Positions 16,454 through 25,121 of a stretch of 64,000 nt of DNA are shown here, in pieces. Within the stretch, counting starts at the first letter, position 1. Each line of letters starts with the position of its first letter. The stretch is from Amycolatopsis sp. FBCC-B4732 (GTDB lineage Bacteria; Actinomycetota; Actinomycetes; Mycobacteriales; Pseudonocardiaceae). Below the pieces are notes generated by a model. It did not search any database and was not told the origin of the DNA. It saw nothing but the letters and a program-made list of their open reading frames with translations. The stretch spans positions 5,994,501-6,058,500 of the forward strand of contig NZ_CP095376.1 of NCBI RefSeq assembly GCF_023008405.1, in the 5' to 3' direction. Both the position numbers and the translations under genes were made by a program.

Positions 16454-18055
16454 GTGACAGTCACGTTCAATTCCGGCCACACCTCGACGTCCGCGCGCGC
16501 GGACCGTCCCGACCACAAGCCGCGCACCCGCCCGGCCGGTGGGGACATGCTGCGCGACGACGCGGTCGAGACCGTGGCCACCAAGACCTTCGCCCAGCTG
16601 GGCCTGCCGGAGCCGCTGCTCCGCGCGCTGGCTGACGCGGGCATCAACAGCCCGTTCCCGATCCAGTCCGCGACCATCCCGGACGCGCTGGCCGGCCGCG
16701 ACGTGCTGGGCCGCGCCCAGACCGGCTCCGGCAAGACCCTCGCCTTCGGCCTGGCCATGCTGGCCCGGCTCGACGGCGGCAAGGCCCGCCCGAAGCGTCC
16801 CCGCGCCCTGATCCTCGTCCCGACCCGCGAGCTGGCCATGCAGGTCGCCGACTCGCTGACCCCGCTGGCCCGGGCGCTCGGCCTGTGGTGCCGCACTGCT
16901 GTCGGCGGCATGGCTTTCGCCCGGCAGGCGGACGCGCTCTCCCGTGGCGTCGACCTGCTGATCGCCACCCCGGGGCGGCTGTCGGACCACGTCCGGCAGG
17001 GCACCGCGAACCTGGGCGACTGCAACTTCATCGCCCTCGACGAGGCCGACCAGATGGCGGACATGGGCTTCATGCCGCAGGTCCGCGAGATCATGGACCT
17101 CACCCCGGCGGGCGGGCAGCGGCTGCTGTTCTCCGCGACGCTCGACGGTGACGTCAACCGCCTGGTCAAGCAGTACTTGACCGACCCGGTCACCCACTCG
17201 GTCGCGCCGTCGACCGCGAGCGTGACGACCATGGACCACCACGTGCTCCAGGTCTCGCACCAGGACAAGCAGGACGTCATCACGCAGATCGGCGCCCGCG
17301 AGGGCCGCACGATCATGTTCGTCCGCACCAAGCACCACGTCGACCGCCTCGCCGAGCGCCTGCGTGAGCAGGGCGTGAACGCGGCGGCGCTGCACGGCGG
17401 GAAGACGCAGGGGCAGCGCAACCGAGTCCTCGCCGACTTCAAGGAAGGCCACACCCCGGTGCTGGTCGCCACGGACGTCGCCGCGCGCGGCATCCACGTC
17501 GACGACATCTCGCTGGTGCTGCACGTCGACCCGGCGGCGGACCACAAGGACTACCTCCACCGCGCGGGCCGCACGGCGCGCGCCGGGGCGTCCGGTGTCG
17601 TCGTCACGGTGGTCACCAACGACCAGCGCCGGATGGTCAAGCGGATGACCGACCGGGCCGGCGTGCGCGCCGAGTCCACGATGGTCCGTCCGGGTGACGA
17701 CGCGCTGTCCCGCATCACCGGTGCCCGCGAGCCCAGCGGCGAGCCGGTCATCGAGCGGCGGCGCGAGAGCCCGCGTCGTGGCGGCGGTGGCTTCCGCGGC
17801 GACCGCGGCTTCGGCGGTTCGGGTCGCGGCGGCTACCGCGGCGACCGCGACCGCGGCGGCGACCGGGGCAGCTACGGCGGCGACCGTGGTGACCGCGGTG
17901 GCGACCGCGGCGGGTACCAGGGTGCGCGTGAGGGTTCCGGCCACCGCGAAGGCCGCCCCGGCGGCTTCGGCGGCCGTGCCCGTCAGCCGCGGACGGGCAA
18001 CGGCGGTGGCTACGGCCGCCCGAGCCGTGGCCCGCGTCGCGGCTACGACAGCTGA
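16454..18055 (+). CDS. DEAD-box ATP-dependent RNA helicase with RGG tail
   Basis: 533 residues. Helicase motifs in order: Q motif (FAQLGLPEPLLRALADAGINSPFPIQSATIP), Walker A (AQTGSGKT), PTRELAMQV, DEAD (FIALDEADQMADMGF), SAT (LLFSATLDGD), ATDVAARGIHVDD and HRAGRTARAG. The last about 95 residues are Arg/Gly-rich repeats (GDRGG, GGYRGDR), a disordered RNA-binding tail as in RhlE/CsdA-type proteins. It unwinds RNA duplexes in ribosome assembly or mRNA decay. GTG 16454 is chosen for its GAGAGG Shine-Dalgarno 5 bases upstream; upstream in-frame GTG codons exist. A strong hairpin follows the stop. Confidence 0.95.
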   Translation: MTVTFNSGHTSTSARADRPDHKPRTRPAGGDMLRDDAVETVATKTFAQLGLPEPLLRALADAGINSPFPIQSATIPDALAGRDVLGRAQTGSGKTLAFGLAMLARLDGGKARPKRPRALILVPTRELAMQVADSLTPLARALGLWCRTAVGGMAFARQADALSRGVDLLIATPGRLSDHVRQGTANLGDCNFIALDEADQMADMGFMPQVREIMDLTPAGGQRLLFSATLDGDVNRLVKQYLTDPVTHSVAPSTASVTTMDHHVLQVSHQDKQDVITQIGAREGRTIMFVRTKHHVDRLAERLREQGVNAAALHGGKTQGQRNRVLADFKEGHTPVLVATDVAARGIHVDDISLVLHVDPAADHKDYLHRAGRTARAGASGVVVTVVTNDQRRMVKRMTDRAGVRAESTMVRPGDDALSRITGAREPSGEPVIERRRESPRRGGGGFRGDRGFGGSGRGGYRGDRDRGGDRGSYGGDRGDRGGDRGGYQGAREGSGHREGRPGGFGGRARQPRTGNGGGYGRPSRGPRRGYDS

Positions 18056-18064
18056 TCCACCCCA

Positions 18065-18094
18065 GGAAGCCCCGGACCTCGGTCCGGGGCTTCC
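18065..18094 (+). terminator. Intrinsic-type terminator after helicase
   Basis: GGAAGCCCCGGACC (18065-18078) is the exact reverse complement of 18081-18094, giving a stem of up to 13 GC-rich pairs 10 bases after the helicase stop, followed by ggcgtttcc. The T-run is weak, as is common in actinomycetes. Confidence 0.8.
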
Positions 18095-18151
18095 GGCGTT
18101 TCCAGGGCCCGCCACACGAGGACGCGGATCGCGGATGGGAGACTGCGGGAC

Positions 18152-19327
18152 GTGACTACGCCGCCGACGCCCCCGCCCGATGAGGTTTTCGACTGGCTCG
18201 ACGTCGAGGCGGAGAAGCGGGCGAACGCGGGGCTCGTGCGGCAGCTGCGGCCGCGTCCCGCGCGGGTCGACGAGCTGGACCTGGCCGGCAACGACTACCT
18301 CGGGCTGGCCCGCGACAAGCGCGTCGCCGGGGCGGCCGCCGCCGCCGCCCTCCGCTGGGGTGCCGGGGCGACCGGGTCCCGGCTGGTCACCGGGTCGACC
18401 GAGCTGCACACCGAGCTCGAGCTGGAGCTCGCCCGGTTCTGCGGCGTGCAGTCGGCGCTCGTGTTCTCCTCCGGCTTCGCCGCGAACCTCGGGGCGGTGA
18501 CGGCGCTGTCGGGCGCCGAGTCCGCGATCGTCACCGACAAGTACATCCACGCGTCGCTGATCGAGGGCTGCCGGCTGTCGCGCGCCGACGTCGCCGCGGT
18601 CGCGCACTCGACGCCGTCGGCGATCAAGCACGCGCTCTCGACCCGGCGCAAGCCGCGCGCGCTGGTGGTGACCGACTCGGTGTTCTCGGTGGACGGCGAC
18701 CTCGCGCCGCTCGGCGAGCTGGCCGGCATCTGCCGCGAGCACGGTGCGGCGCTGCTGGTCGACGACGCGCACGGCTTCGGTGTCCTCGGCGAAGGCGGCC
18801 GCGGCGCGGTCCACGCGGCGGGGCTCGCGGGTGCGCCCGATGTCGTCACGACGTTGACGCTGTCGAAGTCGCTGGGTGCACAGGGTGGGGCGGTGCTGGG
18901 GCCGCGGCGCGTGATCAAGCACCTCGTGGACACGGCTCGCAGTTTCATCTTCGACACCGCGCTCGCGCCGGCGAGTGCGGCTGCCGCGCTGGCCGCGTTG
19001 CACGCGCTGAAGGAAAAGCCCGGCATGGCGGAGAAGGTCGTCGAGAACGCCGGCAACCTCGCGATGTCGTTGAAGGCGGCCGGGTTGAAGGCGAGCCTGC
19101 CGGACGCCGCCGTCATCTCGGTCCAGGCGCCTTCGGCCGAGACGGCGGTCGCGTGGGCGGCGGCCTGCGCGGAGCACGGCATCCGCGTCGGGTGCTTCCG
19201 GCCGCCGTCGGTGCCGGACGGCATCTCGCGGCTGCGGCTGACCGCGCGGGCCGACCTCACGGAGGCCGACGTGGACCGCGCGGTGAAGGTGATCACCGCG
19301 ACCGCCCCGCCGGGCGCGATCGCCTGA
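18152..19327 (+). CDS. bioF: 8-amino-7-oxononanoate synthase (BioF-like)
   Basis: A 391-residue PLP enzyme of the alpha-oxoamine synthase family, condensing an acyl-CoA or acyl-ACP with an amino acid. The N-terminal DLAGNDYLGLARDKRV, the GSRLVTGSTELHTELE stretch, DDAHGFGVLGEGGRG (PLP-ring Asp/His) and TLSKSLGAQGGAVLG (Schiff-base Lys) are all present. Length and motifs best fit BioF, first committed step of biotin ring formation from pimeloyl thioester and alanine. No bioA, bioB or bioD is in the window, so another oxoamine synthase remains possible. GAGACT is 7 bases before the GTG start. Confidence 0.85.
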   Translation: MTTPPTPPPDEVFDWLDVEAEKRANAGLVRQLRPRPARVDELDLAGNDYLGLARDKRVAGAAAAAALRWGAGATGSRLVTGSTELHTELELELARFCGVQSALVFSSGFAANLGAVTALSGAESAIVTDKYIHASLIEGCRLSRADVAAVAHSTPSAIKHALSTRRKPRALVVTDSVFSVDGDLAPLGELAGICREHGAALLVDDAHGFGVLGEGGRGAVHAAGLAGAPDVVTTLTLSKSLGAQGGAVLGPRRVIKHLVDTARSFIFDTALAPASAAAALAALHALKEKPGMAEKVVENAGNLAMSLKAAGLKASLPDAAVISVQAPSAETAVAWAAACAEHGIRVGCFRPPSVPDGISRLRLTARADLTEADVDRAVKVITATAPPGAIA

Positions 19328-19406
19328 CGCCGCGAGGGTGCTCGGGCAGCGGGTGCGCTTGAGGTCCTCAGTCGGCCCGGGCCGTAGCAGTCAGCGTGGC
19401 AACGGG

Positions 19407-19841
19407 TCAGCGCGCTAGGCGGCGCATACGGATGTGGGGGATGCCGTCCTCGTCGGTGTACTCCGCGCCTTCCGCGATGAAGCCGTAGCGGGCGTAGAAA
19501 CCTTGGACGTACGTCTGGGCGTCGAGGACGTACTCGCCCGGGATCTTCAGTGCCTCGTCCATCAGCCGGGCGGCCAGGCCCTGGCCGCGGGCGTTCGCCG
19601 CCGTCGCCACCCGGCCGATGCGGCGGACGTTGTCGGGATCTTGCAGCACCCGGAGGTAGGACGCGACGCCGGACGGGGTCTCGAACCACAGGTGGCGGGT
19701 GTCGAGCGCGAGATCACGGCCGTCGAGTTCGGGGTACGCGGCTTTCTGCTCCACCACGAAGACGTCCACGCGCAGGCGGAGGATGTCGTGGAGCTGGGCG
19801 GCCGTCAGTTCGGGACCGGTCGCTTCGTGCAGGGTCGGCAT
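19407..19841 (-). CDS. ElaA-family GNAT acetyltransferase
   Basis: 144 residues. The LHDILRLRVDVFVVEQKAAYPELDGRDL opening and YLRVLQDPDNVRRIGRVATAANARGQGLAARLMDEAL acetyl-CoA loop define the ElaA subgroup of GNATs. Substrate unknown. ATG 19841 is preferred over a GTG at 19856 because it follows AGGGG at normal spacing and gives the usual ElaA N-terminus. It starts 18 bases after the trypsin gene stop and is probably in one transcript with it. Confidence 0.88.
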   Translation of the reverse strand: MPTLHEATGPELTAAQLHDILRLRVDVFVVEQKAAYPELDGRDLALDTRHLWFETPSGVASYLRVLQDPDNVRRIGRVATAANARGQGLAARLMDEALKIPGEYVLDAQTYVQGFYARYGFIAEGAEYTDEDGIPHIRMRRLAR

Positions 19842-19859
19842 ACCCCTGCTTACCACGCT

Positions 19860-20678
19860 CTACGGGAAGAGGGTGCGCGGCTTCGCCTGGGCTTCGATGT
19901 CGTCGGTGTACGCCGAGACGCGGGTGTAGACGCCCGGTTTGCCCGCCTTCCCGCAGCCGTCGCCGAAGGAGACGATGCCGATCAGGGTGTCGCCCACGAC
20001 CAGGGGGCCGCCGGAGTCGCCCTGGCAGGCGTCCTTGCCGCCGTCGGGGTAGCCCGCGCAGACCATCGTCTTCTGGTTGTAGACGTTGTAGTCGGAGCTG
20101 CAGTCGGTGTCGGAGACCAGCGGGACTTCGACGCTGCGCAGGTAGTCCGACCGGGCGCCGCCGTCGGCGACGCGGCCCCAGCCGAGGACCGTCGCCTTCG
20201 TGCCTGCCGCGTACAGGCTCGCGTCGCCCTTGCCCGGCAGCTGCGCGGGCCGGTAGTCGAGCTGGCCGCGGACGGACAGCACCGCGACGTCGTCGCCCTG
20301 CGTCGGGTCACTGTAGCCCTTGCTGATCCAGACCTTCGAGACGCTGAGGACCTGACCGTCCTCCGTGCGCTTGTCCTCGCGGCCCGCCACCACGCGGACG
20401 TCCTGCTTAGCGACCGCCTTCGCGCAGTGGGCCGCCGTCGCGACCGCCGTGGAGCTGACGATCACCGCGCCGCAGAACTGGTTTCCGCCGCTGTCGGTCA
20501 GGTACACCGCGTACGGGTGTTCGCCGAGCGACGCCTTTTCGCCGCCGACTATGCGCGCCTGGTTGCCGGATCCGGGATCCGCCGACGCCGTGCCGACCAC
20601 GACCGGGACGGCCACCGCGGCCACGGCGAGGAGCGCGCCGCTCGCGAGCAGCAGGGATCGACGGGACTTCACGGACAT
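19860..20678 (-). CDS. Secreted trypsin-like serine protease (S1A)
   Basis: 272 residues: signal peptide (basic start, LLLASGALLAVAAVAVPVVV, cut near TASADP), a short propeptide, then the mature N-terminus IVGGEKAS. The catalytic triad is visible: His in ATAAHCAK, Asp in DDVAVLSV, Ser in DACQGDSGGPLVV. The Asp six residues before Ser (KDACQGDSGG) predicts trypsin-like cleavage after Lys/Arg. Six Cys residues fit three disulphides. Secreted, probably nutritional. A possible -10 (TAGGGT, minus strand near 20767) lies about 85 bases upstream. Confidence 0.94.
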   Translation of the reverse strand: MSVKSRRSLLLASGALLAVAAVAVPVVVGTASADPGSGNQARIVGGEKASLGEHPYAVYLTDSGGNQFCGAVIVSSTAVATAAHCAKAVAKQDVRVVAGREDKRTEDGQVLSVSKVWISKGYSDPTQGDDVAVLSVRGQLDYRPAQLPGKGDASLYAAGTKATVLGWGRVADGGARSDYLRSVEVPLVSDTDCSSDYNVYNQKTMVCAGYPDGGKDACQGDSGGPLVVGDTLIGIVSFGDGCGKAGKPGVYTRVSAYTDDIEAQAKPRTLFP

Positions 20679-20844
20679 GGGACGTTCCCCTCATCAGACA
20701 CGGCAAAGAACAAGCGCTCGGCACCCGGGCGACTCCGGTGCGTGAACGCCGTGCGCTGAATACCCTAATCCGAGTGGGCCCAAAGCGGTGTCACTGGAAC
20801 GGGTGGACTCCGCGCTTTCCGGCCGCCTCTGTCAAGCTGGCCGG

Positions 20845-21705
20845 ATGCGGCGGACGGCAGCGGTGTTCGGGGCGGTACTGGCCCTGACGCTGACCTCGTG
20901 CGCCTCCGAAGTGCCGTCGACGCCGCAACCCGTGCCCTCGACGCCGAACACCAGGACAACCCCGGCGCCGACAACCCGAGCGCCGGTGACGGCGACGAGC
21001 GCGCCCGCCGTCACCTGGCAGGTGGGTGCCCGGCCACTCCCCCGGCGCCCGGACGGGTTCGGCGAGATCGAACCGACGCCACCCGAACTGGTGAACCGGG
21101 CACTTCCGACAAAAGACCTCCTCCCGCCGCCCGCCGGCGGCAAGTACGCCTCGACGGTCAGCGCGGTGCCCGCCGACGTCCTCGCGCGCAGCACCTGGCA
21201 GCCCGGGTGCCCGGTCGAAGCGACCGACCTGCGCTACCTGACGATGTCGTTCTGGGGTTTCGACGGCCGCGCGCACACCGGCGAAATGCCGGTCAACGCG
21301 AAGGGCGCCGCCGGGATCACCCAGGTCTTCGGACAGCTCTTCGCGGCGCGCTTCCCCCTCGAAGAGATGCGCGTGACCAGCCCGGAAGAACTGACCCTGC
21401 CGCCGACCGGCGACGGCAACTCGACCAGCGCGTTCGTCTGCCGCCCGGCCCGCGGGCAGACGTCGTGGTCGGCGCACGCGTACGGCCTCGCCGTCGACGT
21501 CAACCCGTTCTGCAACCCCTACACCCAGGGTGATCTCGTGCTGCCCGAGCTGGCCTCGGCCTACGTCGACCGCTCGAACCGGCGGCCCGGCATGGTCCTG
21601 GCCGGCGACGCGACCGTGCGGGCGTTCGCCGCGATCGGCTGGAGCTGGGGCGGCGCGTGGACCAGCCCGAAGGACCGGATGCACTTCACCGGCAACGGCC
21701 ACTGA
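20845..21705 (+). CDS. Lipoprotein D-Ala-D-Ala carboxypeptidase-like peptidase (M15)
   Basis: 286 residues. A lipoprotein signal ends in LTLTSC (Cys acylation site), followed by a Pro/Thr linker. The peptidase domain at the C-terminus has SAHAYGLAVDVNPFCNPY (the His and Asp zinc ligands of M15 peptidases) and the final RMHFTGNGH (third His). This family trims peptidoglycan stem peptides outside the membrane; VanY and VanX are relatives. ATG 20845 is used because upstream in-frame codons would spoil the signal peptide; CAAGCT lies 6 bases upstream. Confidence 0.88.
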   Translation: MRRTAAVFGAVLALTLTSCASEVPSTPQPVPSTPNTRTTPAPTTRAPVTATSAPAVTWQVGARPLPRRPDGFGEIEPTPPELVNRALPTKDLLPPPAGGKYASTVSAVPADVLARSTWQPGCPVEATDLRYLTMSFWGFDGRAHTGEMPVNAKGAAGITQVFGQLFAARFPLEEMRVTSPEELTLPPTGDGNSTSAFVCRPARGQTSWSAHAYGLAVDVNPFCNPYTQGDLVLPELASAYVDRSNRRPGMVLAGDATVRAFAAIGWSWGGAWTSPKDRMHFTGNGH

Positions 21706-21801
21706 CCACGTAATACGACGTTAAGCACATCGGGGAACACCCGCTCCCCGCAGCCGGTTGGCTAGGGTGAATCGACCGGAGCCGACCCCGCGGAGGATGC
21801 A

Positions 21802-23196
21802 GTGCCCCACTACGACCTGGTGATCGTCGGGACGGGATCGGGGAATTCGATCCTCGGCCCGGATTTCGCCGGCAAGAAGACGGCGATCGTCGAGAAGGGC
21901 ACGTTCGGGGGCACCTGCCTCAACGTCGGCTGCATCCCGACGAAGATGTTCGTGTACGCCGCCGACGTCGCGTACACGCCTTCGCACAGCGCGAAGTACG
22001 GCGTGGACGAAGAGCTGAAGGGCGTGCGCTGGCGGGACATCCGCGACCGGATCTTCGGCCGGATCGACCCGATCGCCGCGGGCGGCGCGGAGTACCGCCG
22101 CAGCCACGAGGACAACGCGAACGTCGACGTCTACGACGGCACCGCCCGCTTCACCGGGCACAAGGAACTGCGCGTCAGCTTCGCCGACGGGCGCCCCGAC
22201 GAGGTGCTGACCGCCGACAAGTTCGTGCTCGCCGCGGGCGGGCGCCCGGTGATCCCGGAGATCCCCGGCCTGGACACCGTCGAGTACCACACCTCCGACA
22301 CCGTGATGCGGCTCGACGAACTGCCCGAGCGCATCGTCGTCCTCGGCGGCGGGTACATCGCGGCCGAGTTCGCGCACGTCTTCGCGTCGTTCGGCGTCCA
22401 CGTCACGCTGGTCAACCGGTCCGGGCGGCTGCTGCGCTCCGAGGACGACGACGTCAGCGCGCGGTTCACCGAGCTGGCTTCGGAACGCTTCGACGTCCGC
22501 CTCGACCGCAAGACCGTGCGGGCGCGCAAGACCGGCCACGGCGTCGCGCTGGACCTCGAAGGACCGCAGGGCGCCGAAACCGTCGAGGCCGACGTGCTGC
22601 TGGTCGCGACCGGCCGCCGGCCGAACTCGGACCTGCTCGACGTCGCCGCCACCGGCGTGACCACAATGGACAGTGGACACGTCGTGGTCGACGACTACCA
22701 GGAGACCGTGGTTGAGGGCATCTACGCGCTCGGCGACCTTTCCTCGCCGCACGAACTGAAGCACGTCGCCAACCACGAAGCCCGTGTGGTGCAGCACAAC
22801 CTGGCGCACCCGGACGAGCGGATCACCGCCGACCACCGGTTCGTGCCGCACGCGGTGTTCACCCACCCGCAGGTCGCGTCCGTCGGGCTCACCGAGCGGA
22901 AGGCGCGCGAAAAGGGCGTCTCCTACGTGACTTCGAAGCAGGACTACGCCGGGATCGCCTACGGCTGGGCGATGGAAGACACCACGGGCTTCGCGAAGCT
23001 GCTGGCCGACCCGGCGACCGGCCGGTTGCTCGGCGCGCACATCATCGGGCCGCAGGCGTCGTCGGTGATCCAGCCGCTGATCCAGGCGATGAGCTTCGGG
23101 CTCGACGCGCGGAGCATGGCGCGCGGGCAGTACTGGATCCACCCGGCGATGCCGGAGCTGATCGAGAACGCCCTGCTCAACCTGCCGCTGGACTGA
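21802..23196 (+). CDS. mtr: Mycothione reductase
   Basis: A 464-residue flavoprotein disulphide reductase that uses NADPH to reduce mycothiol disulphide, the actinobacterial counterpart of glutathione disulphide. Features: FAD motif [13 protein letters not shown], redox CxxxxC in [19 protein letters not shown]-binding [13 protein letters not shown], and the C-terminal catalytic His region [15 protein letters not shown]. The opening differs from lipoamide dehydrogenase in the way typical of Mtr. GTG 21802 has GGAGG at 21792-21796. A -10-like TAGGGT is near 21764. A strong hairpin follows the stop. Confidence 0.95.
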   Translation: MPHYDLVIVGTGSGNSILGPDFAGKKTAIVEKGTFGGTCLNVGCIPTKMFVYAADVAYTPSHSAKYGVDEELKGVRWRDIRDRIFGRIDPIAAGGAEYRRSHEDNANVDVYDGTARFTGHKELRVSFADGRPDEVLTADKFVLAAGGRPVIPEIPGLDTVEYHTSDTVMRLDELPERIVVLGGGYIAAEFAHVFASFGVHVTLVNRSGRLLRSEDDDVSARFTELASERFDVRLDRKTVRARKTGHGVALDLEGPQGAETVEADVLLVATGRRPNSDLLDVAATGVTTMDSGHVVVDDYQETVVEGIYALGDLSSPHELKHVANHEARVVQHNLAHPDERITADHRFVPHAVFTHPQVASVGLTERKAREKGVSYVTSKQDYAGIAYGWAMEDTTGFAKLLADPATGRLLGAHIIGPQASSVIQPLIQAMSFGLDARSMARGQYWIHPAMPELIENALLNLPLD

Positions 23197-23200
23197 GTCA

Positions 23201-23236
23201 CCGCGGGCCGGGCGGGGTTCAGCGCCCGGCCCGCGG
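23201..23236. terminator. Bidirectional terminator hairpin
   Basis: CCGCGGGCCGGGC (23201-23213) is a perfect 13-base inverted repeat of 23224-23236 with a 10-base loop. It sits between the convergent mtr and protease-domain genes and can serve both. Confidence 0.8.
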
Positions 23237-23241
23237 GAGTC

Positions 23242-23910
23242 CTACAGCGTGAGGGACCAGGTGTCGAGGGTGCCGGTGTCGCCGGGCCCGTAGTCGGTGA
23301 CGCGCAGCTGCCACTTGCCCGACGCCGGCGAGGAGGCCGCGGGAACGGTGAACGTCCGCGGGCCGGTCCAGGCCGTGCACGTGCCGCCGCCGCTGTACTT
23401 GAGCGCGTACGCCTTGCCCTTCGGGTCCAGCAGCGTGACGCCGAGGTCTTCGGCGCACGTGTGGCGGATGGTCACCGCGACCGACAGCGGGGTCGCCGCC
23501 TGGCCGGTCAGGGTGGACGTGATCGGGCTGAACACCTGCTGGTAGTCGCGGATCGCGTAGTCGGTGTCGTTGGTCAACGTCCGGCCGCTGCCACCCGCCT
23601 GGGTCCTGGCCGGAACCGGGGCGCTGGCCGGCGACACGTTGCCGGCGGCATCGCGGGCCTTGACCGTGAACGTGTACGCGGTGTCCGGCGAGAGCCCGGT
23701 GACGGTCGCCGAAGTCCCGGTGACGCTCGTGGCGAGCGCCGAGCCGTTGTAGACGTCGTACGCGGTGACGTCGCCGGTGGACGCATCCCAGGCCAGCGAG
23801 ACGCTGGTGGCCGTCGTGCCGGTGACCCGCGGGGCGGCGGGTGCGCCCGGCGGCGTGGTGCCACCGCTGGTCACCAGCCTGAGCTGCCACTTGGTCAACG
23901 CCTCGGCCAC
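23242..23910 (-). pseudogene. Detached Fn3 + P (proprotein convertase) domains of the upstream protease
   Basis: This stretch is in the same reading frame as the protease gene just upstream, split from it by a single TAG (23916-23914) plus one Pro codon. It contains the missing last helix of the protease fold (VAEALTKWQLRLV), a linker, a fibronectin type III domain (about residues 25-105: RVTGTTATSVSLAWDAS and LSPDTAYTFTVKARD) and a P/homB domain (about 125-222: VAVTIRHTCAEDLGVTLLDP to GTLDTWSLTL). The only local start is a GTG at 23910 with no signal peptide, so a free-standing secreted product is unlikely. It can be made only by amber readthrough or is now silent. Confidence 0.8.
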
Positions 23911-23913
23911 CGG

Positions 23914-25032
23914 CTAGAACAGGGACAGGTCCCCGTCGGAGGGGTTGTCCACGCACTGCGACGGGCCGCCGTCGTGCAGGCCGGTGGCCTTGTCGCCGAG
24001 CAGCCAGCCGCCGCCGGAGTCGCCGCCGAGGGAGCACGCCGTCGTCCAGGTGAGGTCGTCGATGACCAGGCCGCCGCCGTAGTCGGCGGACTTGTGCGTG
24101 TACTTCACCTCGCCGCACTGCCAGTGCGAAGTGTTGCCGGAGTGGCAGACGCGGTCGCCGACCATCGCCTCGGCCGCGCCGGTCAGCGTGATCGCGGGCT
24201 GGCCCCAGGTGTTGACCGACGCCGACAGGTTCCACCCGGCCTCGGTCACCGCGACGACACCCATGTCGCCTTCACGCGCGTTGACGCTGTGGGTGCCGCC
24301 GACGTTCGACGTGCCGATCCGGTTCTGCTGCCCCGACGCGCCGTACGCGGCTTGGTCGCGGTCGTTCGTGCAGTGACCCGCGGTCAGGAAGTGCTTGGCA
24401 CCGGCCGAATCCGTCACCGGGAAGCCGACCGAGCAGTTGCTCTCGCTGCCCGGCCACCACGGGTTCCCGGTCTGGATCGTGCCCGACTGCTGCCGCGGGG
24501 ACGACGCCGTCTCGGTGATCCGGACCCCGAGTTCCCTTGCCCGGGAGAGGAAACTCCCGGTCGCCGCGGTCTTCTTCGTCCGGTCGACGTCCACGCCGAC
24601 CTCGTTGCCGCGGACGTCGACGCCCCAGCCGTAGACGCCGGGCACGCCCGCGCCGATCAGGGCACGGACGGCCGCGTCGGTGCGGTCCAGGTCGGCCTGG
24701 CTCCGCGCGACCACGCGAGCCTCCGCCCCCGCGGCACGTACCTGCGAGGCGGCTTCGGCCGTCGTGACAGCGACAGTCAGCTTCCCGGCGGCGGCGTCGA
24801 ACCACTGCCCGGCCGACCGCGCACGCACCGAAGCGGGCAGGGCCGCGGCCAGCCGGTGAGCGTCGTCCTGGGCGGCGAGCTGAGCCCGGGCCTGGTCCGC
24901 GGTGAGCCCGAACGCCGCGGCGACGCCCGTCACCTCGGCGTCCGGGTGCCCCGGTGCCGCTTCGGCGGGCGAGACGCCCAGCCCGAGCGCCGCCAGCGCG
25001 GCCACCCCGGCGACGGAAACGAATCTGCGCAT
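23914..25032 (-). CDS. Secreted alpha-lytic-type serine protease (S1E), truncated by amber codon
   Basis: 372 residues. Signal peptide (VSVAGVAALAALGLGVSPAEA), an alpha-lytic-type propeptide (about 30-190), then a chymotrypsin-fold mature domain with His in LTAGHCTNDRD, Asp in EGDMGVVAV and Ser in LGGDSGGGWL. The family's mature domain normally ends with a short helix of the kind LFQPVNEAL; here the frame reads LF-TAG-PVAEAL, so the Gln codon CAG appears to have become TAG. The enzyme may fold without the last helix or may have lost activity. The start is supported by GAGGAG ahead of ATG 25032, and a TTAACAGTTAA site lies 79 bases upstream. Confidence 0.88.
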   Translation of the reverse strand: MRRFVSVAGVAALAALGLGVSPAEAAPGHPDAEVTGVAAAFGLTADQARAQLAAQDDAHRLAAALPASVRARSAGQWFDAAAGKLTVAVTTAEAASQVRAAGAEARVVARSQADLDRTDAAVRALIGAGVPGVYGWGVDVRGNEVGVDVDRTKKTAATGSFLSRARELGVRITETASSPRQQSGTIQTGNPWWPGSESNCSVGFPVTDSAGAKHFLTAGHCTNDRDQAAYGASGQQNRIGTSNVGGTHSVNAREGDMGVVAVTEAGWNLSASVNTWGQPAITLTGAAEAMVGDRVCHSGNTSHWQCGEVKYTHKSADYGGGLVIDDLTWTTACSLGGDSGGGWLLGDKATGLHDGGPSQCVDNPSDGDLSLF

Positions 25033-25110
25033 CGATTTCTCCTCGGATCGGCGAGTGGGGTGCGCAGACGGTAAGCCGCCGGAAAGCCGGTTTTGCAGAT
25101 CCGCAAGTCT

Positions 25111-25121
25111 TTAACAGTTAA
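25111..25121. promoter_or_regulatory. TTAACAGTTAA site upstream of protease gene
   Basis: An 11-base palindrome TTAAC-A-GTTAA (read TTAACTGTTAA on the minus strand) overlapping the stop codon of the DNA-binding gene and lying 79-89 bases upstream of the protease ATG. The same 11 bases occur upstream of the DNA-binding gene itself. AT-rich palindromes of this kind are rare in such high-GC DNA. Confidence 0.55.

Noticed and set aside
17760..18040. Repetitive DNA resembling a tandem-repeat or CRISPR array
   Set aside because: It encodes the Arg/Gly-rich tail of the helicase; unit length varies and there are no spacers.
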